The notes under the pieces are model-generated. The model ran no database searches and was not told where the DNA came from. It worked only from the letters and a program-made list of their open reading frames with translations. A DNA stretch of 64,000 nucleotides from Pseudomonas fluorescens (GTDB taxonomy: Bacteria; Pseudomonadota; Gammaproteobacteria; Pseudomonadales; Pseudomonadaceae): the NCBI RefSeq assembly GCF_003732425.1, contig NZ_MOBX01000016.1, forward strand, positions 736,787-800,786, given 5' to 3'. This document shows positions 8,708 to 17,427 of this stretch, piece by piece (within the stretch, counting starts at the first letter, position 1; every line of letters starts with the position of its first letter). The position numbers and the translations under genes are program-made.

Positions 8708-9004
8708 ATGCGTACGTTAAATCGCTTGCTGCTGGTCGGTCTGATTGCTGCCTCACCGTTGGCCGCGATGGCGGCGGATGATGCGCCCGCTTCGGAGCCG
8801 GAAGTTACTATCAACACGCACACGGAAGGCGACAAGGTCATCCAGGAATACAGTCGCAGTGGCTTCGTCTACGCGATCAAGGTCACGCCGAAGGGTGGCA
8901 AACCGTATTTCCTGGTGCGCGCCGATGGCACGGATGCGAATTACATTCGCTCCGACCAGCCGGATATGCTGATTCCGTCGTGGGAAATCTTTACCTGGAA
9001 GTAA
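8708..9004 (+). CDS. DUF2782 family secreted protein
   Basis: The 98-residue protein has a signal peptide (MRTLNRLLLVGLIAASPLAAMA) and a compact C-terminal domain with the DUF2782 pattern: VTINTHTEGDKVIQEY, then GFVYAIKVTPKGGKPYFLV, ending IPSWEIFTWK. The function is unknown; the protein is expected in the periplasm or attached to the outer membrane. An AAGG ribosome site precedes the ATG. It diverges from polA and runs into thrB 61 bp later, so the two may share a transcript. A GC hairpin at 9023-9044 without a T tract lies in that gap. Confidence 0.85.
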   Translation: MRTLNRLLLVGLIAASPLAAMAADDAPASEPEVTINTHTEGDKVIQEYSRSGFVYAIKVTPKGGKPYFLVRADGTDANYIRSDQPDMLIPSWEIFTWK

Positions 9005-9065
9005 GTTTCCCGACTTTTAATCGGCGTCGCCTGAGCGCGACGCCTGAACTGAGCAGTTTTTAACC

Positions 9066-10019
9066 ATGTCTGTGTTCACTCCCCTGGCTCGGCCCGAGCT
9101 GGAAACCTTTCTCGCCCCTTACGGGCTTGGCCGTCTGCTTGATTTCCAGGGGATCGCCGCCGGCAGCGAAAACACCAATTTCTTTATCAGCCTGGAGCAG
9201 GGCGAGTTCGTCCTGACCCTGGTCGAACGCGGCCCGGTGCAGGAAATGCCGTTTTTCATCGACCTGCTCGATGTGCTGCACGAAGCCGATCTGCCGGTGC
9301 CTTACGCACTGCGCACCACTGACGGCGTCGCGTTGCGTGAACTCAAGGGCAAACCGGCCCTGTTGCAACCGCGCCTGTCCGGCAAGCACATCAAGGTTGC
9401 CAATGCGCAGCATTGCGCGCAGGTCGGCGAGTTGCAGGCACATCTGCACCTGGCGACCCAGGGCGAGCGCATGATCAAGCGCAAGACCGATCGTGGCCTG
9501 GACTGGATGTTGAAGGAGGGCAGCGAATTGCTCTCACACCTGAGCGATGAGCCGCGTGCCTTGCTGCAAAAGGCCCTCGATGAAATCACCGAGCGCAAAG
9601 ACAAGATTCTCGCGCTGCCTCGGGCGAACATTCATGCCGACCTGTTTCGCGATAACGCGATGTTCGAAGGTACGCACCTGACTGGTCTGATCGACTTCTA
9701 CAACGCCTGCTCGGGGCCGATGCTCTACGACGTGGCGATTGCCTTGAATGACTGGTGCTCGGACGAGGACGGTTTGATCGATGGCCCGCGTGCTCGCGCT
9801 TTCCTTGGCGCCTATGCGGCGTTGCGACCGTTTACGGCGGCGGAGGCAGAGTTGTGGCCGACGATGCTGCGCGTGGCGTGTGTGCGGTTCTGGCTGTCGC
9901 GGTTGATCGCGGCGGAGCAGTTTGCCGGGCAGGACGTGTTGATTCACGATCCTAAGGAGTTCGAACAGCGCTTGGCGCAGCGGCAGCAGGTCAATACACC
10001 GTTACCGTTCGCCCTTTAA
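9066..10019 (+). CDS. thrB: Homoserine kinase, ThrB of the aminoglycoside-phosphotransferase-like type
   Basis: This enzyme phosphorylates L-homoserine with ATP in threonine biosynthesis. The 317-residue protein has the choline/aminoglycoside kinase fold rather than the GHMP fold of E. coli ThrB. It has a nucleotide-binding N-lobe (AAGSENTNFFI), Brenner's motif ANIHADLFRDNAMF with the catalytic Asp near residue 195, and a metal-binding LIDFYNACSGP about 20 residues later. Proteobacterial homoserine kinase of this type is normal in pseudomonads. The start MSVFTPLARPELE fits the family. A REP-like palindrome follows directly after the stop. Confidence 0.93.
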   Translation: MSVFTPLARPELETFLAPYGLGRLLDFQGIAAGSENTNFFISLEQGEFVLTLVERGPVQEMPFFIDLLDVLHEADLPVPYALRTTDGVALRELKGKPALLQPRLSGKHIKVANAQHCAQVGELQAHLHLATQGERMIKRKTDRGLDWMLKEGSELLSHLSDEPRALLQKALDEITERKDKILALPRANIHADLFRDNAMFEGTHLTGLIDFYNACSGPMLYDVAIALNDWCSDEDGLIDGPRARAFLGAYAALRPFTAAEAELWPTMLRVACVRFWLSRLIAAEQFAGQDVLIHDPKEFEQRLAQRQQVNTPLPFAL

Positions 10020-10021
10020 CT

Positions 10022-10134
10022 TGTGGCGAGCGAGCTTGCTCGCGCCGGGCTGCGAAGCGGCCCCAAAATGTAGGCAGTCAGCCTTATTTTTGTGAGTGCT
10101 GCGCACTCAAGCGGGAGCAAGCTCCCTCGCCACA
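10022..10134. repeat. REP-like inverted repeat, 'GTGGCGAGGGAGCTTGCTCCC' family
   Basis: Two inverted copies of a ~22-bp unit (TGTGGCGAGCGAGCTTGC and its complement ending CTCCCTCGCCACA) flank a spacer containing GGCTGCGAAGCGGCCCC. Very similar elements occur at 19023-19155 and 24926-25020. It sits between the convergent 3' ends of thrB and znuA. Confidence 0.9.
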
Positions 10135-10146
10135 GTTATTGTGGGG

Positions 10147-11076
10147 TTACAACGATTCCAGGCACCCTGCCAGATCATTGCCCAGCTTCTCCAGCACCTG
10201 CTCATACCCCTGAGCCGTCGCCGGGGTGTATCCGCCCAGCGCGTCCAGCTCCGCCAGCTTCACCGGCAAACCTGCCACCAATGTTTCGGCCAGACGCGGA
10301 CGCAACGGCGGCTCGCTGAACACACAAGTTTTGCCCACTTCCTGCAAGCGCTTGCGCATCGCCGCGACATGTTGCGCGCCCGGCTGCACTTCGGCCGCCA
10401 CACTGAACACGCCGGCGTGCTTCAGGCCGTAAGCCTCTTCAAAATAATCAAACGCCTCGTGAAAGACGAAGTACGGCTTGCCTTCAACACTGGCCAGGCG
10501 CTTCTTCAAACGCTGATCCAGCGCATCCAGACGCTCATCGAATGCCTTGGCATTGCTCTGATAACGCTCGGCATTCGCCGGGTCCGCAGCGCTCAAGTCA
10601 GCGGCCATCTTGTCGGCAATCACCCGCGCATTCACCGGTGATAACCACAAATGCGCATCCAGCGTGCCCGGGCGGTGATCGTGATCATGTTCGTCGGCGT
10701 CTTCGGCGTGGGAATGGCTGTCCTCAGCAAAACGTCGCAGTTTCATCCCCGGCAGATCCTGCACGGCGACGCTCGGCAGCGTCCGGCCATTCAGCACACG
10801 GGGCAGAAAACCTTCCATGTCCGGGCCGATCCAGTAGAGCAGATCCACCGATTGCACCTTCCGTACGTCGGATGGCCGTAGGGCGTAATTGTGTGGCGAA
10901 GCACCCGGCGGCAGCAGCACTTCGGGAATCGCCACGCCGTCCTGCACGGCCGCTGCAATCAGCTGCAACGGTTTGATGCTGGTGAGGACTTTGACCTCGG
11001 CCTGAGCCGAACCGATCAGCAGAAAACTGGCGACAAAAGCCACAAAAACAGAAAAAAGTCGGGACACGATGACCAC
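10147..11076 (-). CDS. znuA: Zinc ABC transporter substrate-binding protein ZnuA
   Basis: This is the periplasmic high-affinity zinc receptor that delivers Zn2+ to ZnuBC. The 309-residue precursor has a signal peptide ending SAQA/EVK. The cluster A-I fold keeps its metal ligands: the His in SPHNYALRPSDVRKVQ, the His in LDAHLWLSP, the His in FHEAFDYFEEAYGL and a C-terminal Asp. The mobile His/Asp loop typical of ZnuA is present (HSHAEDADEHDHDH near residue 125). The start is a GTG at 11076; a second GTG at 11067 (MSRLFSV) is equally possible. It diverges from zur with a probable Zur operator between. Confidence 0.93.
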   Translation of the reverse strand: MVIVSRLFSVFVAFVASFLLIGSAQAEVKVLTSIKPLQLIAAAVQDGVAIPEVLLPPGASPHNYALRPSDVRKVQSVDLLYWIGPDMEGFLPRVLNGRTLPSVAVQDLPGMKLRRFAEDSHSHAEDADEHDHDHRPGTLDAHLWLSPVNARVIADKMAADLSAADPANAERYQSNAKAFDERLDALDQRLKKRLASVEGKPYFVFHEAFDYFEEAYGLKHAGVFSVAAEVQPGAQHVAAMRKRLQEVGKTCVFSEPPLRPRLAETLVAGLPVKLAELDALGGYTPATAQGYEQVLEKLGNDLAGCLESL

Positions 11077-11094
11077 TCAAGGAGGCGAGAACGG

Positions 11095-11107
11095 GTAACA
11101 TAATAAC
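11095..11107. promoter_or_regulatory. Probable Zur operator in the znuA-zur intergenic region
   Basis: GTAACATAATAAC matches the gammaproteobacterial Zur core GTTATANTATAAC at 9 of 12 informative positions. It sits in the 57-bp region shared by the divergent znuA and zur genes, only 19 bp from the znuA start. Zur with zinc bound normally represses both directions here. Confidence 0.6.
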
Positions 11108-11133
11108 GTCTCTATCAAAACTCGTCGCCGCCC

Positions 11134-11616
11134 ATGCCTATTACACCGATTGCCAGCCGTCCCCACGACCACTCACATTGCGTGCACAGCGCTTTGTCCG
11201 AGGCCGATACCTTGTGCGCCCAGAAAGGCTTGCGCCTGACCGCGTTGCGCCGCCGGGTGCTGGAACTGGTGTGGCAGAGCCACAAGCCGCTGGGCGCCTA
11301 CGACATTCTCGCGGTGCTCAGCGAGCAGGACGGCCGCCGCGCTGCGCCGCCGACCGTGTACCGCGCGCTGGATTTCCTCTTGGAAAACGGCCTGGTGCAC
11401 CGCATCTCCTCGCTCAACGCCTTCGTCGGCTGCGTGCACCCGGAGCATGCGCATCAGGGCCAGTTCCTGATCTGCCGCGATTGCCACGCTGCTATCGAGC
11501 TTGAGCAAAAAGTGATCAGCGACGCAATCATCAACAGCGCCAAAGACGTTGGTTTCATCGTCGAAGCGCAGACCGTCGAAGTCGTCGGCCTGTGCTCCGG
11601 TTGCCAGGGGGCTTGA
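11134..11616 (+). CDS. zur: Zinc uptake regulator Zur (Fur family)
   Basis: The 160-residue Fur-family repressor has an N-terminal winged helix with recognition segment APPTVYRALDFLLENGLVHR. A His-rich metal site follows (CVHPEHAHQGQ). Two CXXC pairs that hold the structural zinc are CRDC (about 114-117) and CSGC (about 154-157). The HDHSHCVH segment near the N-terminus adds a possible extra metal site. Its stop overlaps the start of znuC (TGATG), so the regulator is the first gene of the zur-znuC-znuB operon and is probably autoregulated through the box at 11095-11107. Confidence 0.94.
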   Translation: MPITPIASRPHDHSHCVHSALSEADTLCAQKGLRLTALRRRVLELVWQSHKPLGAYDILAVLSEQDGRRAAPPTVYRALDFLLENGLVHRISSLNAFVGCVHPEHAHQGQFLICRDCHAAIELEQKVISDAIINSAKDVGFIVEAQTVEVVGLCSGCQGA

Positions 11617-12401
11617 TGAGCAACGCGCTGATCCGTCTGGAGCAGGTCGCCGTCACGTTTGCCGGGCAGGCTGTGCTGGACAACATCGAGTTGAGCGTCG
11701 AGCCGGGGCAGATCGTCACCCTGATCGGCCCCAACGGCGCCGGTAAGACCACCTTGGTGCGCGCCGTGCTTGGCCTGTTGAAACCGGACAGCGGCAGCGT
11801 CTGGCGCAAGCCGAAACTGCGCGTTGGCTACATGCCGCAAAAACTCCACGTTGATCCGACGTTGCCGTTGTCGGTACTGCGCTTTCTGCGCCTGGTGCCG
11901 GGCGTTGATCGTCCGCGTGCGTTGGCCGCGTTGAAAGAAGTCGGCGCCGAACACGTCATCGACAGCCCGGTACAAAGCGTTTCTGGTGGTGAGATGCAGC
12001 GCGTGCTGCTCGCTCGGGCGCTGCTGCGCGAGCCTGAGTTGCTGGTGCTCGATGAACCGGTGCAAGGCGTCGACGTCGCCGGCCAAGCCGAGTTGTACAG
12101 CCTGATCACCCGACTGCGCGACCGCCACGGCTGCGGCGTATTGATGGTGTCCCACGATTTGCATCTGGTGATGAGCACCACCGATCAGGTGGTCTGCCTC
12201 AACCGTCACGTCTGCTGCTCCGGGCATCCCGAGCAGGTCAGCGGCGATCCGGCGTTCGTCGAGCTGTTCGGCAAGAACGCGCAGAGCCTGGCGATCTATC
12301 ACCACCATCACGACCACGCTCATGACCTGCACGGTTCGGTGGTTAAAGGGCCTGTGATTGGCCAGCCTCACGTTCACGGAGACAACTGCAAGCATGGCTG
12401 A
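11616..12401 (+). CDS. znuC: Zinc ABC transporter ATP-binding protein ZnuC
   Basis: The 261-residue ATPase has Walker A GPNGAGKT (about 38-45), a Q-loop at YMPQKL, ABC signature VSGGEMQR, Walker B LLVLDEP and H-loop VSHDLHLV. The C-terminal tail is His-rich (YHHHHDHAHDLHG, then HVHGDNCKHG), common in ZnuC and plausibly a zinc-sensing or chaperoning tail. The ATG overlaps the zur stop by one base, and the 3' end overlaps znuB by 8 bp, indicating coupled translation. Confidence 0.96.
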   Translation: MSNALIRLEQVAVTFAGQAVLDNIELSVEPGQIVTLIGPNGAGKTTLVRAVLGLLKPDSGSVWRKPKLRVGYMPQKLHVDPTLPLSVLRFLRLVPGVDRPRALAALKEVGAEHVIDSPVQSVSGGEMQRVLLARALLREPELLVLDEPVQGVDVAGQAELYSLITRLRDRHGCGVLMVSHDLHLVMSTTDQVVCLNRHVCCSGHPEQVSGDPAFVELFGKNAQSLAIYHHHHDHAHDLHGSVVKGPVIGQPHVHGDNCKHG

Positions 12402-13182
12402 TTTTCTGTTGTATGCCCTGCTTGCAGGTCTGGCGTTGGCGATTGTGGCAGGTCCGTTGGGGTCGTTCGTGGTCTGGCGGCGTATGGCCTATTTCGGCGA
12501 CACCCTGTCCCACGCGGCCTTGCTCGGTGTGGCGTTGGGCTTTCTGCTGGATGTCAGCCCTGCGGTTGCGGTGACGGTCGGTTGCCTGCTGCTGGCGGTG
12601 CTGCTGGTCACGCTTCAACAGCGCCAACCGCTGGCGTCCGACACGCTGTTGGGAATTCTCGCACCGAGCACCCTCTCTCTCGGCCTGGTGGTACTAAGCT
12701 TCATGCATGAAGTGCGGATCGACCTGATGGCGTATCTGTTCGGCGACCTGCTGGCGATGAGCCCGACTGATCTGGCGTGGATTCTTGGCGGCAGTGCGGC
12801 GGTGCTGGCGTTGCTGGTGACGTTGTGGCGGCCATTGCTGGCGATCACCGTGCACGAAGAGCTGGCCAAGGTTGAAGGTCTGCCGGTGGCGGGCCTGCGC
12901 ATGGCGCTGATGCTGTTGATTGCGGTGGTGATCGCGGTGGCGATGAAAATCGTCGGGGTGTTGCTGATTACCTCGCTGCTGATCATCCCGGCCGCTGCGG
13001 CACAGCGTCACGCCCGCTCGCCGGAGCAGATGGCACTGGGCGCGAGCCTGCTGGGCATGCTCGCCGTGTGTGGCGGGCTGGCGCTGTCATGGTTCAAGGA
13101 CACTCCGGCCGGGCCGTCAATCGTTGTGACGGCGGCCGCACTGTTTCTGTTGAGTTTTGTTCTGCCCCGTCGTGGGGTGTAG
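12394..13182 (+). CDS. znuB: Zinc ABC transporter permease ZnuB
   Basis: The 262-residue inner-membrane permease has about eight hydrophobic segments, starting MADFLLYALLAGLALAIVAG. The ABC-3 family motif FVVWRRMAYFGDTLSHAALLG occurs near residues 30-50 and is the contact region for ZnuC. The start lies inside the last codons of znuC (ATGGCTGA). It completes the transporter ZnuABC, with znuA transcribed divergently. Confidence 0.95.
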   Translation: MADFLLYALLAGLALAIVAGPLGSFVVWRRMAYFGDTLSHAALLGVALGFLLDVSPAVAVTVGCLLLAVLLVTLQQRQPLASDTLLGILAPSTLSLGLVVLSFMHEVRIDLMAYLFGDLLAMSPTDLAWILGGSAAVLALLVTLWRPLLAITVHEELAKVEGLPVAGLRMALMLLIAVVIAVAMKIVGVLLITSLLIIPAAAAQRHARSPEQMALGASLLGMLAVCGGLALSWFKDTPAGPSIVVTAAALFLLSFVLPRRGV

Positions 13183-13219
13183 ACTTGGCCGCTTTTTGCG
13201 CAAATAGAGAGTCGCAGGA

Positions 13220-13933
13220 ATGAAGCCGTTCGCCTCCCGTTATCTGCTCCTTGTCGCATTTTCCGTGCTGCTGGGCGCCTGCCAAAGTACGCCGCCGGTG
13301 GCCGAAGCCCCCGATGCGCGCGCTACGGCCATCGCACAGCTGGAGCAAAGCCTGGCCAGCAGCGAACTGGCCACGGCAGAAGACCAATTGGCCGCTTTGC
13401 AGAAAGAAACCCCAAACGACCAATCCCTTGAGCAATATCAGCGGCAACTGGCCGAGGCCTATTTGCGTCGCAGCCAGATCGTTCTGCAAAAGGGTGATGT
13501 GAATGCGGCCGCTACGGCGCTGAGCCGTGCCCGTGCACTGATGCCGAAAGCTCCGGCGCTGACCGGTGGCGTCAACGGCGCCATTACTGAAGCACGCAAG
13601 GCTGAGCTGGAAAAGGCTGAAGCCGCGTTGCTGGCAGCCGAAGCCAAGCCGAAAGCCAAGGTGATCGATCCGACCGCGGAAAGCACCACGGTTGCGTTGA
13701 ACATCACCGATAGCCGCAAACTTCGCCGGCAACTCGATGCGATCGCCGCCGATGTGGTGAATTATGAGTGTGCTGTGACCATTCAGGCGCCGCGTACCCA
13801 GGATTATCCTTGGCTGGCGACATTGCTGACCAAGCGCGTGAAGAAACTCAATCCGGATTTTGATCTGAAGATTGTGAAGCAGACCGTGCGCACAGTACCG
13901 GCACAGATGGTCTTGAGTCCGCGTAAACCGTAA
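13220..13933 (+). CDS. PA5502-like outer-membrane lipoprotein, function unknown
   Basis: The 237-residue lipoprotein has signal MKPFASRYLLLVAFSVLLGAC with lipobox LGAC, Cys at residue 21. The mature N-terminal half is helical and repeat-like (LEQSLASSELATAEDQLAAL, then LAEAYLRRSQIVLQKGD), resembling tetratricopeptide-type hairpins. An Ala/Glu/Lys-rich segment follows, then a compact C-terminal domain (LRRQLDAIAADVVNYECAVT to VPAQMVLSPRKP). Similar lipoproteins are conserved next to znuB in pseudomonads, but no role is established. It starts 37 bp after znuB and may be read from the same transcript. Confidence 0.85.
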   Translation: MKPFASRYLLLVAFSVLLGACQSTPPVAEAPDARATAIAQLEQSLASSELATAEDQLAALQKETPNDQSLEQYQRQLAEAYLRRSQIVLQKGDVNAAATALSRARALMPKAPALTGGVNGAITEARKAELEKAEAALLAAEAKPKAKVIDPTAESTTVALNITDSRKLRRQLDAIAADVVNYECAVTIQAPRTQDYPWLATLLTKRVKKLNPDFDLKIVKQTVRTVPAQMVLSPRKP

Positions 13934-13937
13934 AAGA

Positions 13938-14007
13938 GATCGCAGCCTGCGGCAGCTCCTACATGGGATTGAGATACACCCTGTAGGAGCTGCCGAAGGC
14001 TGCGATC
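13938..14007. repeat. REP-like inverted repeat, 'GTAGGAGCTGCCGAAGGCTGCGATC' family
   Basis: Inverted arms GATCGCAGCCTGCGGCAGCT and its near-complement are separated by about 20 bp. It lies between the convergent ends of the lipoprotein gene and katE, where it may also serve as a terminator or mRNA-stabilising stem. A second copy is at 50951-51010. Confidence 0.9.
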
Positions 14008-14017
14008 TTTTGCTTTT

Positions 14018-16156
14018 TTACGCAGGAATTGCTTTCGCCTTAGGCTCCCGATCCCAAACCCGATGCTGCCCGATCGCCGCAAAGAACGGCTTGGTCAACG
14101 CCGGCACATCCTTGCCCTGCAGCAATCCAGCATCCGCCTCCAGCTTCAACAGATCCTGCAACTGCTTGGCCTCGCCGTGCAGCGCGATTGCCTTCAGGTG
14201 CTTGTACGCTTCCAGCAGGTAATGCAACGCCACGCCATCGCCGCTCAACGCTTTCACCGACGCCGCGCCGCCCGGCACAAATACCGCATCGAAAATCACC
14301 GACGGCATGCCTTCCATCGACGCATCCACCGCCAGGGTTTTGCCGTCTGCGGTTTTCACCGGCGCAGAAGTCGGGCCGAGCAATTTGGCATGCGCACCTT
14401 CAGCGGCCAATGCCTTCTTCATTGCATCAATCGCTGCGCCATCGACGCCGTTGGCAGCAAGAATCGCCACTTTTCGCGTCTTGATGTTTTCTGGTAACAG
14501 ATTCGCCTGACTCAAAGACGGCGAATGATCGAAGGAAACCTTGCGCACCTCGACCGTGCCTTTACTCGGCGCCGGCAGGCCCAGGTTGGCCGCCACACGC
14601 TTAGCCAGTTCCAGATCGATGTTGGCGAGAATCTCGTTCACCTCCCGCGCGCGGATGAACTCACGTTCGACCTTGCCCAGCTCGAAGCTGTAGGCGGCGA
14701 TGATGTGTTCCTTCTCGTGCGGGCTCATGCTGTTGAAGAACAACCGTGCCTGAGAGAAGTGATCGCTGAACGACTCGCTGCGCTGGCGGATCTTGTTGGC
14801 ATCAATGCGCTCTGGATAACTTTCGAAGCCACCGTCCTGCGCGGCTGGCGGGGTTTCTTTTGGCCAGCCGCCATCGATCGAGTTCGGCTCATACGAGGCG
14901 CGGCCCTTGTCGATCACCGTGCGGTGCTGAGCATCGCGCTGGCCGTTGTGGAAGGGCGCGACCGGCCGGTTGATCGGCAACTCATGAAAGTTCGGCCCAC
15001 CGAGTCGGCTGATTTGCGTATCGGTGTAGGAAAACAGCCGACCTTGCAGCAACGGGTCGTTGGAGAAGTCGATGCCCGGCACGATGTGCCCGGGGCAGAA
15101 CGCAACCTGCTCGGTCTCGGCGAAGAAGTTGTCCGGGTTGCGATTCAAGGTCATCTTGCCCAGTGGCGTGATCGGCACGATTTCTTCGGGGATCAGCTTG
15201 GTCGGGTCAAGGATGTCGAAATCGAAGTCGTGCTCGTTTTCCTCTTCGATGATCTGTACGCCGAGTTCCCACTCTGGGTAGTCGCCCATCTCGATCGCTT
15301 CCCAGAGGTCGCGACGGTGGTAATCGGTGTCCTTACCGGCGAGTTTCTGCGCCTCGTCCCACACCAGCGAGCAGGTGCCGGCGGTAGGGCGCCAGTGGAA
15401 TTTGACGAAGCGTGATTTGCCCTCGGCATTGATCAGGCGGAAGGTGTGCACGCCGAAGCCCTGCATGCTGCGCAGGCTTTTCGGGATCGCCCGGTCGGAC
15501 ATCGCCCAGATGACCATGTGCGCCGATTCCGGCACCAGGGATACGAAGTCCCAGAAGGTGTCGTGGGCCGAGCCGCCGGTAGGGATTTCGTTGTGCGGTT
15601 CCGGTTTCACCGCGTGAACGAAGTCGGGAAACTTGATCGCGTCCTGAATGAAAAACACCGGCATGTTGTTGCCGACCAGGTCGAAGTTACCTTCATCAGT
15701 GAAAAACTTCACCGCGAAACCGCGTACGTCACGCACGGTATCGCCGGAGCCGCGCGGGCCCTGCACCGTGGAAAAGCGCACGAACACCGGGGTCTTTTTC
15801 CCCGGGTCTTGAAGGAAACCCGCCTTGGTCAGTGTCGAATGGTTCTCGTAGGCCTGAAAGAAACCATGCGCGCCGGTGCCGCGTGCGTGAACGATGCGCT
15901 CCGGAATGCGTTCATGGTCAAAATGCGTGATCTTTTCCCGCATGATGAAGTCTTCAAGCAGCGACGGCCCACGCGGGCCGGCCTTGAGAGTGTTCTGGTT
16001 ATCGGCGACCTTCACGCCCTGGTTCGTGCGCAGGGCCTGGCCGGTGGCGTCGGAGCGAAACTTCTCGAGGCTGTCGAGTTTGGCGTTGGTGTTGGCGCGA
16101 TCCGGGGCATCGGTTCCGGCCATCTGGCTTTTGTCGGTCGTAGGCTTCTTGCTCAT
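14018..16156 (-). CDS. katE: Large-subunit monofunctional catalase HPII (KatE)
   Basis: The enzyme converts H2O2 to water and oxygen using heme. The 712-residue length is that of clade II catalases. The core carries the catalytic His region RIVHARGTGAHG, the catalytic Asn region VGNNMPVFFIQDAIKFPDF and the proximal Tyr segment RLFSYTDTQISRLG. The last ~150 residues form the class I amidotransferase-like (DJ-1/PfpI) domain that stabilises HPII (KVAILAANGVDGAAI, then VIFDAVFVPGGAASV). The frame is open 153 bp upstream, but the ATG at 16156 (MSKKPTTDKSQM) has a GAGGAG ribosome site. It diverges from metN. Confidence 0.95.
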   Translation of the reverse strand: MSKKPTTDKSQMAGTDAPDRANTNAKLDSLEKFRSDATGQALRTNQGVKVADNQNTLKAGPRGPSLLEDFIMREKITHFDHERIPERIVHARGTGAHGFFQAYENHSTLTKAGFLQDPGKKTPVFVRFSTVQGPRGSGDTVRDVRGFAVKFFTDEGNFDLVGNNMPVFFIQDAIKFPDFVHAVKPEPHNEIPTGGSAHDTFWDFVSLVPESAHMVIWAMSDRAIPKSLRSMQGFGVHTFRLINAEGKSRFVKFHWRPTAGTCSLVWDEAQKLAGKDTDYHRRDLWEAIEMGDYPEWELGVQIIEEENEHDFDFDILDPTKLIPEEIVPITPLGKMTLNRNPDNFFAETEQVAFCPGHIVPGIDFSNDPLLQGRLFSYTDTQISRLGGPNFHELPINRPVAPFHNGQRDAQHRTVIDKGRASYEPNSIDGGWPKETPPAAQDGGFESYPERIDANKIRQRSESFSDHFSQARLFFNSMSPHEKEHIIAAYSFELGKVEREFIRAREVNEILANIDLELAKRVAANLGLPAPSKGTVEVRKVSFDHSPSLSQANLLPENIKTRKVAILAANGVDGAAIDAMKKALAAEGAHAKLLGPTSAPVKTADGKTLAVDASMEGMPSVIFDAVFVPGGAASVKALSGDGVALHYLLEAYKHLKAIALHGEAKQLQDLLKLEADAGLLQGKDVPALTKPFFAAIGQHRVWDREPKAKAIPA

Positions 16157-16419
16157 CAGACGTAAACTCCTCGGTTGACCCCGATCCTTATCGGGGACTC
16201 TTGAGTGGTTCCCGGGCACGGCACCCAGGGTTTTCAAGTCGCTTACTAAGTGACTGATGAGGCAATGCCGGCGTTCCTTTTTTATGACCTTTGATCTTGT
16301 TATTGCCAAATCGAAGGTTAATTGCGAAATAAATGCTAAGAACCTCTATACGGACAGGCTAAAATGCGCGCCCGGCTAACCGCTGATCCTTTTCTAACGC
16401 GCCCCACAAGGTTCGCTAC

Positions 16420-17427
16420 GTGATCGAGTTTCAAAACGTCCACAAGACTTACCGCGTCGCCGGTAAGGACATTCCCGCGCTGCATCCGACCAGTCTCTCC
16501 ATCGAGAACGGGCAGGTGTTCGGCCTGATCGGCCATTCCGGTGCGGGCAAAAGTACCCTGCTGCGTCTGATCAATCGCCTGGAAGACTCCAGTGGCGGCA
16601 AGATCATCGTCGACGGCGAAGAAGTCACCGCACTGGACGCCAATGGCCTGCGCCGTTTCCGTCAGCAAGTCGGGATGATCTTCCAGCACTTCAACCTGCT
16701 CGCCTCCAAGACCGTGGCCGACAATGTTGCGTTGCCGTTGACCCTGGCCGGCGAACTGTCGGGCAGCGAGATCGACCAGCGTGTTGCCGAATTGCTGGCG
16801 CGGGTCGGTCTATCCGACCATGCCAAAAAATACCCGGCGCAATTGTCCGGCGGCCAGAAGCAGCGTGTTGGCATCGCCCGCGCCCTGGCGACCAAGCCGA
16901 AGATTCTGCTGTGTGACGAGGCCACCAGTGCCCTCGACCCGCAGACCACCGCATCGGTCCTGCAACTGTTGGCCGAGATCAACCGCGAGCTGAAACTGAC
17001 CATCGTCCTGATCACCCACGAGATGGATGTGATCCGTCGCGTTTGCGACCAGGTGGCAGTGATGGACGCTGGCGTGATCGTCGAGCAAGGTTCGGTGGCC
17101 GATGTGTTCCTGCATCCAAAACACCCGACCACCAAGCGTTTCGTCCAGGAAAGCGAGCAGATCGACGAAAGCGAACAGCGCGATGACTTCGCTCACGTGC
17201 CGGGTCGTATCGTGCGTCTGACCTTCCAGGGCGAAGCGACCTACGCGCCGTTGCTCGGTACTGTCGCCCGGGAAACCGGGGTCGACTACAGCATCCTCGC
17301 CGGTCGCATCGACCGCATCAAAGACATTCCGTACGGGCAATTGACCCTCGCCGTCACCGGTGGCGACATGGAAGCGGCCTTCGCCCGCTTCACCGCCGCT
17401 GACGTTCATATGGAGGTATTGCGCTAA
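16420..17427 (+). CDS. metN: Methionine ABC transporter ATP-binding protein MetN
   Basis: The 335-residue ATPase powers D/L-methionine import. Motifs are Walker A GHSGAGKST, signature LSGGQKQR, Walker B ILLCDEATSALD and H-loop ITHEMDV. The C-terminal ~95 residues form the NIL regulatory domain (VRLTFQGEATYAPLLGTVAR onward), which binds methionine and gives trans-inhibition. The start codon is GTG. Its stop shares one base with the metI start (TAATG). Confidence 0.95.
   Translation: MIEFQNVHKTYRVAGKDIPALHPTSLSIENGQVFGLIGHSGAGKSTLLRLINRLEDSSGGKIIVDGEEVTALDANGLRRFRQQVGMIFQHFNLLASKTVADNVALPLTLAGELSGSEIDQRVAELLARVGLSDHAKKYPAQLSGGQKQRVGIARALATKPKILLCDEATSALDPQTTASVLQLLAEINRELKLTIVLITHEMDVIRRVCDQVAVMDAGVIVEQGSVADVFLHPKHPTTKRFVQESEQIDESEQRDDFAHVPGRIVRLTFQGEATYAPLLGTVARETGVDYSILAGRIDRIKDIPYGQLTLAVTGGDMEAAFARFTAADVHMEVLR

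Noticed and set aside
9023..9044. GC hairpin between the DUF2782 gene and thrB as a terminator
   Set aside because: An 8-bp stem without a T run; the genes may well be co-transcribed.
10640..10720. His-rich run in ZnuA as an unusual insertion
   Set aside because: A His/Asp loop of this size and place is normal for ZnuA proteins.
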